Assembly (NCBI GenBank): GCA_902514805.1
Contig: CABXSF010000004.1
Span: 1-64,000 of the forward strand
Origin: an uncultured Pelagibacteraceae bacterium
GTDB lineage: Bacteria; Pseudomonadota; Alphaproteobacteria; Pelagibacterales; Pelagibacteraceae
DNA length: 64,000 nucleotides
Direction: 5' to 3'
Shown in pieces: positions 32,046-42,799 of the stretch. The position numbers were made by a program, and so were the translations under genes. Each line of letters opens with the position of its first letter. Position 1 is the first letter of the stretch. The notes under the pieces were generated by a model. The model worked only from the letters and a program-made list of their open reading frames with translations, searched no databases and had not been told where the DNA came from.

Positions 32046-33161
32046 ATGAATAATTTCAAAAAATTAGGTGTTTTTAAAAGTAAAGGAAGATTTTTCAAAG
32101 ATAATACAAGTAAATATAGAAGCCCATTTCAAAGAGATAGAGACAGAATCATACATAGCGCTTCATTTAGAAGGTTAAAGCACAAAACCCAAGTTTTTGT
32201 AAATACTGATGGTGACCATTATAGAACAAGAATGACTCACTCCTTAGAGGTAGCTCAAATAGCAAGATCAATATCTAAATACTTAAATCTTAATGATGAT
32301 TTGGCTGAAACATTAAGTTTAGCACACGATCTAGGCCACACCCCTTTTGGTCATGCAGGTGAAGAAGTTTTAAATGATTGTATGAGCAACCATGGAGGTT
32401 TTGATCATAACTTACAAACCCTAAGAATAGTAATGTTTATAGAAAAAAAATATATTGATTTTGATGGTTTAAATTTATCTTTTGAAACTTTAGATGGTCT
32501 AATAAAACATAATGGACCGATCAAAGACTTGTCTAAATTAGAAAATATTATTGGAATAAAATCGTTAAAAAATAAGTTTAAATTAAATAAATTTTCATGT
32601 TTAGAATCACAGATTTCAAATATCGCAGATGACATTGCTTACAACAATCACGACATACAAGACGGTCTAAAAGCAGGCTTATTCACATTAGAAGAATTAT
32701 TGGAAATCAATTTCTTTAAAGATATATATAAAAAATACAAAGATAAAAAAAAGATAGAATTACAAGTTTTGATACATCAAATAATCAGAGACTCTATAGA
32801 CCTTATGGTAAAAGACATAATAAATAACACTATTCAGAATATAAAAAAAAATAAGATTAAAAAGCTCAATAATGTATTGGATAATAAGCAAAAGACGGTC
32901 GAATTTTCAGATAAACTCAAAGATATTGATAACAATATAAGAAGTTTTTTAAGAAAAAATATGTATGACCATAAAGATGTTCAAAAAAGAAATAATGAAG
33001 GAAAAAAAATTGTGAATTTTTTATTTAAAAAACTTTACAGTAATACTAACAATAATTTTTCCATACAAAATTTTGATCAGAATAAATCCAGATCAGTTGC
33101 AGATTTTATATCCGGAATGACAGATCGTTATGCAATAAATTTATATGAAGAATTAAAATAG
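32046..33161 (+). CDS. dgt: Deoxyguanosinetriphosphate triphosphohydrolase-like (HD domain)
   Basis: RDRIIHSASFRRLKHKTQVF, RTRMTHSLEVAQIARSI, LAHDLGHTPFGHAGE. Confidence 0.95.
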   Translation: MNNFKKLGVFKSKGRFFKDNTSKYRSPFQRDRDRIIHSASFRRLKHKTQVFVNTDGDHYRTRMTHSLEVAQIARSISKYLNLNDDLAETLSLAHDLGHTPFGHAGEEVLNDCMSNHGGFDHNLQTLRIVMFIEKKYIDFDGLNLSFETLDGLIKHNGPIKDLSKLENIIGIKSLKNKFKLNKFSCLESQISNIADDIAYNNHDIQDGLKAGLFTLEELLEINFFKDIYKKYKDKKKIELQVLIHQIIRDSIDLMVKDIINNTIQNIKKNKIKKLNNVLDNKQKTVEFSDKLKDIDNNIRSFLRKNMYDHKDVQKRNNEGKKIVNFLFKKLYSNTNNNFSIQNFDQNKSRSVADFISGMTDRYAINLYEELK

Positions 33162-34889
33162 ATGAATATATTTGATTATTATCACGGCTCTTTATTAAAA
33201 GGTCTTAAAGATTTTGAAAAAAAAGGAGCAATTAAAATCCCAGAAAAAACTAATAGTATCAGTGTGGAGGTTCCACCTGACAAGTTTGATGCCGATATTT
33301 CAACAAACGTTTGTATGGTTTTGTCAGGTATTAATAAAAGTAAACCAAAAGATATATATGAAAATTATGTATCAAAACTTTTAAGTAAAGACGATAATTT
33401 AGAAAACTTTGAAATTGTAAATCCTGGATTTGTAAATCTAAAATTTAAAAAGAAATTTTGGAACTCTTTTTTAGAAAAAATTGTCCAATTAAAAGAATAT
33501 GGATCAAATAAAAATGAAAAAACTAGAAAATATTTAGTTGAATTCGTATCAGCTAATCCAACTGGACCATTACATGTAGGCCACTGTAGAGGAGCCGTAT
33601 TCGGTGATGTCCTTTCAAATCTACTAAAATTTAATAATCATAATGTTACTAAAGAATATTACATAAATGATCACGGTAATCAGATAACAAATTTTACTCA
33701 TTCGGTCTTTTACAGAATTTTAGAATTAAAACACAAAAAAAAATTTCCTGATGATGAAAATCTTTATCCTGGTGAATACATAAAAGAAATTGCACAAAAT
33801 ATTATATCAAATTCTAAAATTGATAAGTTTGATGAGTTGGAACCAATATTCGAAGAATTACAGAAACTTTGTATTGAAAATTCTCTTTTAATCATAAAGT
33901 CTAATTTAAAGAAGATAGGTATTGTTCATGATAACTTTGTAAGTGAAAAAAGTATAATCGGAAATAAACAAGTTGAAAAAGCTTTAAAAAAACTAAAAGA
34001 GCAAGATTTAGTTTTTGAAGGAAAAATTGAGGCACCTCAAGGAGAGAAGAAAAAAATTTCTGAAACTAGAAATCAATTATTATTTAGATCAACAGAATTT
34101 GGTGATGATAAAGATAGAGCTTTAAAAAAAGGTGATGACAGTTGGACATACTTCGCTGGAGATCTTGCATACCATAACAATAAGATCAGTAGAAATTTTG
34201 ATATACTCATCAATATTCTTGGAGCCGATCATGCCGGTTACATTAAAAGAATAAGTTCTGTTGTAGATGCTTTATCAAAAAGTAAGCAAAAAATTGAATG
34301 TAAAGTAACTCAATTAGTAAAACTTATTAAAGATAATAAACCATTTAAAATGTCAAAGAGGAAAGGTGATTATATTACTCTTGAAGATTTAATAAACGAA
34401 GTGGGAAAAGATGCAGCTAGATTTATTATGTTAAGTAGAGTGAGTGATGTTGAATTAGAATTTGACTTTGAAAAGGTCAAACTTAAATCAAAAGACAATC
34501 CTTTGTATTATGTTCAATATTCTTATGCTAGAATTTGTTCAATTTTTTCAAATTCAAAAACACCAATTAATAACGATTATAAAAATTTAGATAAAAATTT
34601 TGAATTTAACGATGAAGAAATTAAGATTATAAGAAAACTTTCAGAATGGCCAAAATGTATAGAAACTTCTATAAATAAATTAGAACCACACCGACTGACC
34701 ACATACTTGTATCAATTAGCATCTATTTTTCATTCATACTGGAATATGGGAAGAGATAGTGAAGATTTCAGATTTTTAGATAAGGACAAGAAAATTGATA
34801 CCAATAAAGCAGTTTTGTTAAATTGTATTCTATTAGTGATAAAAAATGGAATGGAAATTATCGGTGTTGATACACCGGAAAATATGTAA
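33162..34889 (+). CDS. argS: Arginyl-tRNA synthetase
   Basis: SANPTGPLHVGHCRGAVFGD, FKMSKRKGDYITLEDL. Confidence 0.98.
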   Translation: MNIFDYYHGSLLKGLKDFEKKGAIKIPEKTNSISVEVPPDKFDADISTNVCMVLSGINKSKPKDIYENYVSKLLSKDDNLENFEIVNPGFVNLKFKKKFWNSFLEKIVQLKEYGSNKNEKTRKYLVEFVSANPTGPLHVGHCRGAVFGDVLSNLLKFNNHNVTKEYYINDHGNQITNFTHSVFYRILELKHKKKFPDDENLYPGEYIKEIAQNIISNSKIDKFDELEPIFEELQKLCIENSLLIIKSNLKKIGIVHDNFVSEKSIIGNKQVEKALKKLKEQDLVFEGKIEAPQGEKKKISETRNQLLFRSTEFGDDKDRALKKGDDSWTYFAGDLAYHNNKISRNFDILINILGADHAGYIKRISSVVDALSKSKQKIECKVTQLVKLIKDNKPFKMSKRKGDYITLEDLINEVGKDAARFIMLSRVSDVELEFDFEKVKLKSKDNPLYYVQYSYARICSIFSNSKTPINNDYKNLDKNFEFNDEEIKIIRKLSEWPKCIETSINKLEPHRLTTYLYQLASIFHSYWNMGRDSEDFRFLDKDKKIDTNKAVLLNCILLVIKNGMEIIGVDTPENM

Positions 34890-35143
34890 TGATAAAAGAA
34901 TTAAGATATGTGCTAATTATATTTTTTATCTTAATATTTTTTTTCCTAACAATTAAATACTATTTATCGGATGAACATAAGAAAAAATACTATAGAACTG
35001 TCAACGAAATCAACAATAACTTAAGTATAGATGATCAAAATATACCTATACTAAAAAATGACACTCAAGATATAATTACTTACGTTGATGATAAAAACGA
35101 AAAGACGAAACCTTTTTCATTCTGGAAACTTTTAAATGAATAA
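34889..35143 (+). CDS. Small single-TM protein between argS and nagZ (possible remnant of SPOR-domain protein)
   Basis: Start overlaps argS stop (TAATG), N-terminal TM, conserved position; no SPOR domain visible. Confidence 0.75.
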   Translation: MIKELRYVLIIFFILIFFFLTIKYYLSDEHKKKYYRTVNEINNNLSIDDQNIPILKNDTQDIITYVDDKNEKTKPFSFWKLLNE

Positions 35144-36098
35144 TCTTAAATCAAGAAGAGCTTTTATAGTTGGATTAAGCTCGACTAAAATAACAAATAA
35201 AGAAAGACTTTTTTTGAGAAAATATAAACCTTGGGGTGTAATTTTATTTGCAAGAAATATCAAATCAGTTGATCAGACTAAAAAACTTACCAAAGATATA
35301 AAAAAAATTTTTAAAGATCCAAAATATCCAATTTTAATAGATGAAGAGGGTGGCATGGTAACTAGAATTAGATCTATAATTGACAATAGTCATTTTCCTG
35401 CAAAATACTTTGGTGACAATTATAAAAAAGATAAGACCAAGTCTTTGCTTTATCTAAGAACTTACATCAAACAAATTAGTCATTTGTTAAGATATATGGG
35501 GATTAGCATTAACACGGTACCCGTTTTGGATATCTCCAGACCATTTACATCAAAGGTTATTGGCACTAGAGCAATTTCGAAAGACATAAATGTAATTAAT
35601 AAAATTGGCGAAAAAACAATAGAACATTTTAAAGAAGCGCGTATTGCAACTGTAATAAAACATATTCCTGGTCATGGATTAGCAAAATCAGACAGCCACT
35701 TAAAATTACCTATTGTAGATAAAACTTATGAATATTTAATGAAGAATGATTTTAAAACTTTTAAAAACAAAAAATCATTATTTGCCATGACAGCGCATAT
35801 TTTATTCAAGAAAATTGATTCAAATAATCCTGCAACCCATTCATCAAAGATTATTGGTATTATTAAAAAAAAGATAAAGTTTAAGAATTTAATAATTAGT
35901 GATGATATTTCGATGAAAGCATTAAAATTTAATATTACTTTAAATACTATTAAAGCATTTACTGCAGGTTGTGATTTAGTTCTCCATTGTAACGGAAAAA
36001 TCAAAGAAATGACTAAAGTTGCTGAAAATTCAAAAAAATTAAATAAATTTATAATCGAAAAGACTTTAAAATATTATAGATTAGTAGGTAATGATTAA
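35136..36098 (+). CDS. nagZ: Beta-N-acetylhexosaminidase (glycoside hydrolase 3)
   Basis: PWGVILFARNI, IDEEGGMVTRI, KHIPGHGLAKSDSHLKLP, ISDDISMKAL. Confidence 0.95.
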   Translation: MNNLKSRRAFIVGLSSTKITNKERLFLRKYKPWGVILFARNIKSVDQTKKLTKDIKKIFKDPKYPILIDEEGGMVTRIRSIIDNSHFPAKYFGDNYKKDKTKSLLYLRTYIKQISHLLRYMGISINTVPVLDISRPFTSKVIGTRAISKDINVINKIGEKTIEHFKEARIATVIKHIPGHGLAKSDSHLKLPIVDKTYEYLMKNDFKTFKNKKSLFAMTAHILFKKIDSNNPATHSSKIIGIIKKKIKFKNLIISDDISMKALKFNITLNTIKAFTAGCDLVLHCNGKIKEMTKVAENSKKLNKFIIEKTLKYYRLVGND

Positions 36099-36825
36099 TC
36101 AAAGTAATGCATTTAACGTAGACTTAAATCAGTTTAGCGGTCCACTTGATTTATTGTTGGATTTAGCTAAATCTCAAAAAGTAAAAATTGAGGATCTATC
36201 GATAACAAAACTAGCAGATCAATTTCTTGAATATATTTCAAAAGCTGAAAAATTAAATTTAGATATTGCCTCAGAATATCTAGTTATGGCTACATGGTTA
36301 GCTTATTTAAAATCGAAACTTTTATTACCACAAACGGAGGAAGATGAATTTAAAGTTGATGAAGTAGCAGAAAAATTAAAACTACAATTAAAAAAGTTAG
36401 AATTAATCAGACTACTTTCAGATCAAATGCTTAAGAAAAAAAGATTAGGAAGAGACATCTTTATGAGAGGGATTAAAGGTAAGATTAAATCTATATATAG
36501 TGAAAAATACTCAGTAAATTTATATGACTTACTTAAATCTTATTCGACTATTTATATGCAGAAGGATTTCCAAAAAATTAATATTCCAAAACTTCCAGTT
36601 TTTACTACAGAAGATGGAATAAACAGAATTAAAAGATTTCTTAATAACTTAAATGACTGGAAAAATATAAATGCATTATATCCAGAGAATTTTATGAAAT
36701 CTAAAGATCAGAAGAAAACTGGCATAGCCGGTCTTTTTGCTGGTTCTTTAGAACTAGTAAAAGAAGGAAATCTACAGATTAAACAAGAGAAAATATTTGA
36801 TGACATATTTATTAAAAAAACATGA
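36091..36825 (+). CDS. scpA: Segregation and condensation protein A
   Basis: FSGPLDLLLDLAKSQKVKIEDLSI, YLVMATWLAYLKSKLLLP. Confidence 0.95.
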   Translation: MINQSNAFNVDLNQFSGPLDLLLDLAKSQKVKIEDLSITKLADQFLEYISKAEKLNLDIASEYLVMATWLAYLKSKLLLPQTEEDEFKVDEVAEKLKLQLKKLELIRLLSDQMLKKKRLGRDIFMRGIKGKIKSIYSEKYSVNLYDLLKSYSTIYMQKDFQKINIPKLPVFTTEDGINRIKRFLNNLNDWKNINALYPENFMKSKDQKKTGIAGLFAGSLELVKEGNLQIKQEKIFDDIFIKKT

Positions 36826-37520
36826 AAAATGAAAAAAAAAATAACAATATAATAAATTTTCCAAATAGTTTAACAAACGGAGAAAGAGAAGTTGAAGCAG
36901 TCCTGTTTGCAGCTTCAGAACCACTTGAAATTGAAAGTATTGAAGCAAGATTAAATAAAAAAGTTGATGTTAAAAAAATTTTAAAAAAACTAGAGAAAAT
37001 TTACGAAAATCGTGGTTTTAATTTAGTTTGTATATCTAATAAATGGTCTTTTAGAACCTCATCAAATTTATCTTCATTAATGACTCAACAAAAAAAAGTT
37101 GAAAAAAAATTATCCAAAGCATCAATAGAAACTTTATCTATTATTGTTTATCACCAACCAGTTACTAGAGCAGAGATTGAAGAAATACGTGGAGTTGCTT
37201 TTGGAGTAAATACTTTAGATATTTTAATGGAATTAAATTGGGTAAAACCTATGGGTAGAAAAGATGTACCAGGTAAACCAATTCAATATGGTACAACAGA
37301 TGATTTCTTAAGCCACTTCAATATTAAAAAATTATCTGATTTGCCTACAATAGAGGAGCTAAGTTCTGCAGGCCTAATCGACAGCTCAAATATTGATTCT
37401 GCGATTTTTGGAACAGGCAAATTTTATCAAGAGAAAGAAGATGAAAAGAAAGAAAATATTTATACCGAAATAGACGATATGCTAAGTAGTACGTTAGATA
37501 AAGAAAACGATGATAAGTAA
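36822..37520 (+). CDS. scpB: Segregation and condensation protein B
   Basis: EAVLFAASEPLEIE, LSIVYHQPVTRAEIEEIRGV. Confidence 0.94.
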   Translation: MKNEKKNNNIINFPNSLTNGEREVEAVLFAASEPLEIESIEARLNKKVDVKKILKKLEKIYENRGFNLVCISNKWSFRTSSNLSSLMTQQKKVEKKLSKASIETLSIIVYHQPVTRAEIEEIRGVAFGVNTLDILMELNWVKPMGRKDVPGKPIQYGTTDDFLSHFNIKKLSDLPTIEELSSAGLIDSSNIDSAIFGTGKFYQEKEDEKKENIYTEIDDMLSSTLDKENDDK

Positions 37521-37563
37521 ATTATTACTTTTAAATTATTAATAAACGAGCTATAAATAACTA

Positions 37564-37776
37564 ATGAGTATAGGTTTTTGGCAAATTGCAGTAGTTGTTA
37601 TACTAGTAGTCTTACTATTCGGTAGAGGTAAAATCTCTAGTCTTATGGGTGATGTAGCTAAAGGTATTAAAAGTTTTAAAAAAGGTATGGCACAAGATCC
37701 AACTGAGGATCAGACAAAAAACGTCACTGAAAATAACGATCAAACTAATAATCAAGATCCAAATAATAAAGAATAA
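37564..37776 (+). CDS. tatA: Sec-independent translocase TatA
   Basis: [42 protein letters not shown]. Confidence 0.94.
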   Translation: MSIGFWQIAVVVILVVLLFGRGKISSLMGDVAKGIKSFKKGMAQDPTEDQTKNVTENNDQTNNQDPNNKE

Positions 37777-37779
37777 TCA

Positions 37780-38016
37780 ATGCCACAAATTGGCTGGTTT
37801 GAATTACTGTTAATAATTGGTCTAGCAGTAGTTATAATTGGTCCAAAAGATTTTCCAATCGTTTTAAAAAAAATTGGAAGTTGGTTCGGTTCAATCAAAA
37901 GATATATTAGCGCCGTTCAATCAGAAGTTTCCAATCTTGAGGAAAATACTCTTGATTACGAGAATAAAGAAAACAAAGATAAAAAGAAAGACGTAAAGAA
38001 AGATGAGTCAAAATAA
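37780..38016 (+). CDS. tatB: Sec-independent translocase TatB
   Basis: MPQIGWFELLLIIGLAVVIIGPKDFPIVLKKIGSW; between tatA and tatC. Confidence 0.92.
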   Translation: MPQIGWFELLLIIGLAVVIIGPKDFPIVLKKIGSWFGSIKRYISAVQSEVSNLEENTLDYENKENKDKKKDVKKDESK

Positions 38017-38764
38017 AGACGAGGGTTTTATTAGTCATTTGACTGAATTAAGAAAAAGATTAATCCAATCTTTTGTTTGTTTATTAGTTTTATTTGTCAT
38101 TTGTTATATTTTTTCTGAAGAAATATATAATTTTCTTGTAGCTCCTTATGCCGAAGCTGTAAAGAATAGTGAAATTCAAAGAAGATTAATCTTTACAGCA
38201 TTACAAGAAACTTTTTTAACCTACATAAAAGTATCTTTTTTTACTGCATTCTTTTTTACCAGTCCTTTTATATTAATTCAAATTTGGAAATTTATTGCTC
38301 CAGGTTTGTATGAACATGAAAAATCTGCAATTATGCCTTACTTAGTTGTAACTCCAATCTTATTTCTATTAGGTGGAATGCTGGTTTATTATTTAATTAT
38401 GCCTTTAGCGATTAAATTTTTCTTATCATTTGAAAGCACTGGTATAACCACATCATTACCAATACAACTTGAAGCTAAAGTGAATGAATATCTTTCACTA
38501 GTTATGAAATTAATTTTTGCTTTTGGATTAAGTTTTCAATTACCTGTTGTGTTGTCATTATTAGCAAGAGTTGGTTTTGTAGACTCTGAGTTCCTTAAAA
38601 CAAGAAGAAAGTATGTTGTAATTATTATTTTTACAGCTGCAGCAATACTTACTCCACCTGATCCAATCACACAAATTGGTTTGGCGATTCCATTATTAAT
38701 TTTATATGAATTATCTATAATTTCGGTAAGAATGATTGAAAAAAAAGTAGAAGAAAATGCATGA
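38003..38764 (+). CDS. tatC: Sec-independent translocase TatC
   Basis: FISHLTELRKRLIQS, FWKFIAPGLYEHEK, ILTPPDPITQ. Confidence 0.97.
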   Translation: MSQNKDEGFISHLTELRKRLIQSFVCLLVLFVICYIFSEEIYNFLVAPYAEAVKNSEIQRRLIFTALQETFLTYIKVSFFTAFFFTSPFILIQIWKFIAPGLYEHEKSAIMPYLVVTPILFLLGGMLVYYLIMPLAIKFFLSFESTGITTSLPIQLEAKVNEYLSLVMKLIFAFGLSFQLPVVLSLLARVGFVDSEFLKTRRKYVVIIIFTAAAILTPPDPITQIGLAIPLLILYELSIISVRMIEKKVEENA

Positions 38765-40013
38765 TATAAAAGAAATTAGAGAAAATTTTAAAGAATTTTC
38801 AGATCAAATAAAAAAAAGAAACGTCGATGTAAAGTTTGATAAAATTTTAGATATAGATAAAGAAAACAGGTCTTTAATTCAAGAAAAAGAGCAATTAGAA
38901 TCTGAAAAAAAAACTATATCAAAAAGTAAGGATAAATCCTTATTTAAAAAATCTAAAGAACTTACTGACAAAATAAGCACGCTTCAAACAAAGCAGTTGT
39001 CAATAAGTCAAAAATTAAATGAGTTATTATCATCAATACCTAATACACCATTATCAAGTGTACCAGAGGGTAAGGACGAAGCTTCAAATAAAGAAGTTGA
39101 AAAAAAAGGTTCTATTAAGGAAAGTGAATTTAAAATTAAGTCTCACTATGAAATAGGTGAAAATCTAAACATGCTTGATTTTGATCTTGCCACAAAGACT
39201 TCGGGATCAAGATTTGTATTTGTAAAAAACAAACTTGCAAAATTAGAAAGGGGTTTATCAAATTTTATGATTGATGTTCATACAAAAGAAAATGGTTATG
39301 AGGAGGTATCTCCACCATTACTGGCTAATTTTGATACTATGTTCGGCACTGGACAACTTCCTAAATTTGAATCTGATCAATTTGAAATTAAGATTGATGA
39401 TAATAATAGAAAATTTTTAATCCCAACTGCAGAAGTTATTTTAACTAATATGGCAAGAGAAAAAACACTTGATATAAAAGAATTACCCTTAAGATATGTA
39501 GCATCTACTCCTTGCTTTAGAAAAGAAGCCGGTAGCTACGGTAAAGATACAAAAGGAATGATTAGGCAGCACCAATTTTATAAAGTTGAACTTGTAAGCC
39601 TAGTAGAGCCTCAAAAATGTGAAGAGGAGTTAGATAGAATGACCAAATGTGCATCAGGAATTTTAGATAAACTGAAACTGCCTTATAGAATTGTAGAGCT
39701 ATGTACAGGAGATATGGGTTTTAGTGCTCAAAAAACTTACGATATTGAAGTTTGGGTACCTTCAGAAAAAAAATATAGAGAAATTTCTAGTTGCTCAACA
39801 TGCGGAACTTTTCAAGCTAGAAGAATGAAAGCCAAATATAAAAATTCGAAAAATGAAAAAAATTTTATAGGCACATTAAATGGAAGTGGACTCGCAATTG
39901 GAAGAACGATGATTGCGATCCTGGAAAATTATCAAGACAAAGATGGATCAATTATAATACCTGACGTATTAAAACCATACATGGATAATATTGATAAAAT
40001 CACATCTAATTAG
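38757..40013 (+). CDS. serS: Seryl-tRNA synthetase
   Basis: FRKEAGSYGKDTKGMIRQHQFYKVE, SSCSTCGTFQARRMKAKYK, LNGSGLAIGRTMIAILENYQ. Confidence 0.98.
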   Translation: MHDIKEIRENFKEFSDQIKKRNVDVKFDKILDIDKENRSLIQEKEQLESEKKTISKSKDKSLFKKSKELTDKISTLQTKQLSISQKLNELLSSIPNTPLSSVPEGKDEASNKEVEKKGSIKESEFKIKSHYEIGENLNMLDFDLATKTSGSRFVFVKNKLAKLERGLSNFMIDVHTKENGYEEVSPPLLANFDTMFGTGQLPKFESDQFEIKIDDNNRKFLIPTAEVILTNMAREKTLDIKELPLRYVASTPCFRKEAGSYGKDTKGMIRQHQFYKVELVSLVEPQKCEEELDRMTKCASGILDKLKLPYRIVELCTGDMGFSAQKTYDIEVWVPSEKKYREISSCSTCGTFQARRMKAKYKNSKNEKNFIGTLNGSGLAIGRTMIAILENYQDKDGSIIIPDVLKPYMDNIDKITSN

Positions 40014-40058
40014 GAGTTGTGTTAATTAATCTAATAGTATAAAAACCAACTTATTATT

Positions 40059-40346
40059 ATGTCTGAATCAGGATTTGCACAATTAATACCTTTAATACTA
40101 ATTTTTGTTATTTTTTATTTTTTCTTAATAAGACCACAACAAAAAAAAGTTAAAGAACATAAGTTGATGGTTGAAAACTTAAAAAGAGGTGACAAAGTTA
40201 TTACCTCTGGTGGAATAATAGGTACTATCGAGAGAATTATTGACGGCGATAAAGCAGAAATTTCTATAACTGATAATGTTAAAGTTGAAGTTATCAAATC
40301 TACAGGTATTCAAGCCCTAATAAATAATACTGACCAAAAAAAATAA
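40059..40346 (+). CDS. yajC: Preprotein translocase subunit YajC
   Basis: LIFVIFYFFLIRPQQKKVKEHK, GDKVITSGGIIGTI. Confidence 0.96.
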   Translation: MSESGFAQLIPLILIFVIFYFFLIRPQQKKVKEHKLMVENLKRGDKVITSGGIIGTIERIIDGDKAEISITDNVKVEVIKSTGIQALINNTDQKK

Positions 40347-40352
40347 TTTTAA

Positions 40353-41906
40353 GTGTTATATTTTTCAAAACTGAAGATCACTTTGATAGTATTGTTCACT
40401 TTTTTTATGGTGATTGTCTCATCATCAAATTTTTTAGATTTAGATTTAGATAAACAAAAAAAAATTAAATTAGGCTTAGATCTTCAAGGTGGTTCTTATT
40501 TATTATTAGAACTTGATAATGAACCAGTAATTAAACAAAAACTACAATCAAAATTATTAGAGATTAAAGATTTTTTTAAAAAAAATAAAATAAAAATTTT
40601 AAGTTTAAAACTTGATGACAAATTAATTAAGCTTAAAGTTTCCAAAGATGATGTTGAAAAGATTAGTGAAATATTTAGCAACAAAGAAAGTACGATCAAT
40701 CCTTATTATTTTCAATATAAAGCTCACCAACTTGATGTGAAGATTAATGGTGATGTTTTTAATCTGGAGCTTAGTAAATATGGAATTATCCTGATCAAAA
40801 ATGCATCATTAGATCAAGCAATAGAAATCGTTCGAAAAAGAGTTGATGAGGTTGGTACTAATGAGCCAAATATTTTAAAAAGAGGTAATGATAGAATTTT
40901 GCTTGAGCTCCCAGGTCTTGATAATCCAGACAGGATTAAATCTTTATTAGGTAAAACTGCAGATCTCGCATTTAGATTTGAGTCAAAAAGTTCGAACGAG
41001 TCTTTTGGAACCGAAAAACTTAAATTAATAGAAACGGGTGAAGAACTATTATTAAGTAAAAGAGTTATTATGAGTGGAGATAATTTAGTTGATGCGAGTC
41101 CGCGGATGGACACATTAAATAATCAAACAGTTGTAAGTTTTACACTTGATAGGGTTGGATCTAAAAGATTTGCTCAAGCAACGAAAAGAAATATAGGCAC
41201 ACGTCTTGCTATTGTTCTTGATGGTCAAATAATAAGTGCTCCGGTAATAAGGGAAGTAATTGCGAGTGGAACTGGACAAATAAGTGGAGGTTTTACTTTT
41301 CAATCAGCAACAGACCTTGCTTTACTTTTGAGGTCTGGTGCTTTGCCAGCTCCATTAAATATAATTGAAGAAAGAACAGTAGGACCTGATTTAGGTCAAG
41401 ATTCTATTAATGCAGGTATACTTTCACTCATAATTGGCTTTTTATTAGTCATCGGGTTCATGACATTAAAATATAGAATTTTTGGTATCATTGCAAATTT
41501 TACCCTAATTATTAATTTGATTTTACTAATTAGTATTTTAACATTATTAGAAGCAACCCTTACTCTTCCAGGTATTGCTGGAATAATTTTAACTGTTGGA
41601 ATGGCAGTGGATGCAAATGTCTTAATCTTTGAGAGAATTAAAGAAGAAATAAGTAAAGAGAAAAATAATCTAATTGCTTTTGATAATGGATACTCAAAAT
41701 CAAAAATTACAATTTTGGACGCAAATATAACAACAATAATTGCAGCCATAATTCTATTTATTTTTGGGTCAGGACCTGTCAAAGGTTTTTCAATTACGCT
41801 ATGTATTGGAATATTAACAACTCTATTTTCAGTTTTTTTTATTGCACGATTAATTACGTCTATTTACGTTAAAAATAATAAGCATAATGAAATAACTATA
41901 AAATGA
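40353..41906 (+). CDS. secD: Protein translocase subunit SecD
   Basis: LGLDLQGGSYLLLE, RVDEVGTNEPNILKRG, GMAVDANVLIFERIKEE. Confidence 0.97.
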   Translation: MLYFSKLKITLIVLFTFFMVIVSSSNFLDLDLDKQKKIKLGLDLQGGSYLLLELDNEPVIKQKLQSKLLEIKDFFKKNKIKILSLKLDDKLIKLKVSKDDVEKISEIFSNKESTINPYYFQYKAHQLDVKINGDVFNLELSKYGIILIKNASLDQAIEIVRKRVDEVGTNEPNILKRGNDRILLELPGLDNPDRIKSLLGKTADLAFRFESKSSNESFGTEKLKLIETGEELLLSKRVIMSGDNLVDASPRMDTLNNQTVVSFTLDRVGSKRFAQATKRNIGTRLAIVLDGQIISAPVIREVIASGTGQISGGFTFQSATDLALLLRSGALPAPLNIIEERTVGPDLGQDSINAGILSLIIGFLLVIGFMTLKYRIFGIIANFTLIINLILLISILTLLEATLTLPGIAGIILTVGMAVDANVLIFERIKEEISKEKNNLIAFDNGYSKSKITILDANITTIIAAIILFIFGSGPVKGFSITLCIGILTTLFSVFFIARLITSIYVKNNKHNEITIK

Positions 41907-42799
41907 AATCGGATTATAAATTTAATAATTATTACAAGTCATTAAATGTATTTTCTATTACATTGATATTACTTTCACTTATTTTTCTAGTATTTAAAGG
42001 TTTAAATTATGGTGTTGATTTTAAAGGTGGAACTTTAATTGAAATACGTGTTGAGAATGAAAAACCTGACATTGAAGTTTTAAGATCTAGTTTTAATAAA
42101 TTAGATTTAGGAAAAATTTCAATCAAAAATTTTGGAAGTGATAATGATTTCGTTGTAAAATTCAAAAGAGATGAACTTAATGATCCACAGTTTGTTAAAA
42201 ATTTACAAAGAAATCTTTCACAAGAACTAACTCAAGATTTTTCTTTCAGAAGAGTTGAAAATGTAGGGCCCAAGGTAAGTTCAGAATTATTAAAAGCAGG
42301 AGTTACTGCTATATGCTTATCTTTAATGGCAATGTTAATTTATATTTGGATACGTTTTGAGTGGCAATTCAGCGTTGGTGCAATAGCTGCTCTGTTTCAT
42401 GACGTTATTATTACACTTGGAATTTTTTCAGCATTAAATTTGGAGATAAATCTATCAATAGTGGCGGCTGTTTTAACTATTGTTGGTTATTCAATGAACG
42501 ATACTGTTGTAATTTATGACCGTGTGAGAGAAAATCTTAAAAAATACTCTGATATTAAGATATTCGATCTTACCAACTTATCAATAAATGAAACTTTATC
42601 ACGTACTATAATTACATCTTCAACGACATTATTGGCTTTAGTTTCAATTTTTTTATTTGGTGGTGAAATATTAAAAGGTTTTTCACTTGCTATGATTTTG
42701 GGCGTTATTTTAGGAACCTACTCATCTATTTTTATTGCAAATCCACTTTTAGTTTTTTTTAAAGTTTCACAAAAAACAGTTCTTAAGGAAGATAATTAA
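41903..42799 (+). CDS. secF: Protein translocase subunit SecF
   Basis: GVDFKGGTLIEIR, IVGYSMNDTVVIYDRVREN. Confidence 0.97.
   Translation: MKSDYKFNNYYKSLNVFSITLILLSLIFLVFKGLNYGVDFKGGTLIEIRVENEKPDIEVLRSSFNKLDLGKISIKNFGSDNDFVVKFKRDELNDPQFVKNLQRNLSQELTQDFSFRRVENVGPKVSSELLKAGVTAICLSLMAMLIYIWIRFEWQFSVGAIAALFHDVIITLGIFSALNLEINLSIVAAVLTIVGYSMNDTVVIYDRVRENLKKYSDIKIFDLTNLSINETLSRTIITSSTTLLALVSIFLFGGEILKGFSLAMILGVILGTYSSIFIANPLLVFFKVSQKTVLKEDN

Noticed and set aside
41396-41782. 128-aa antisense ORF within secD
   Set aside because: Mirrors strongly conserved secD coding sequence; composition reflects reverse complement of AT-rich codons; no domain motifs.
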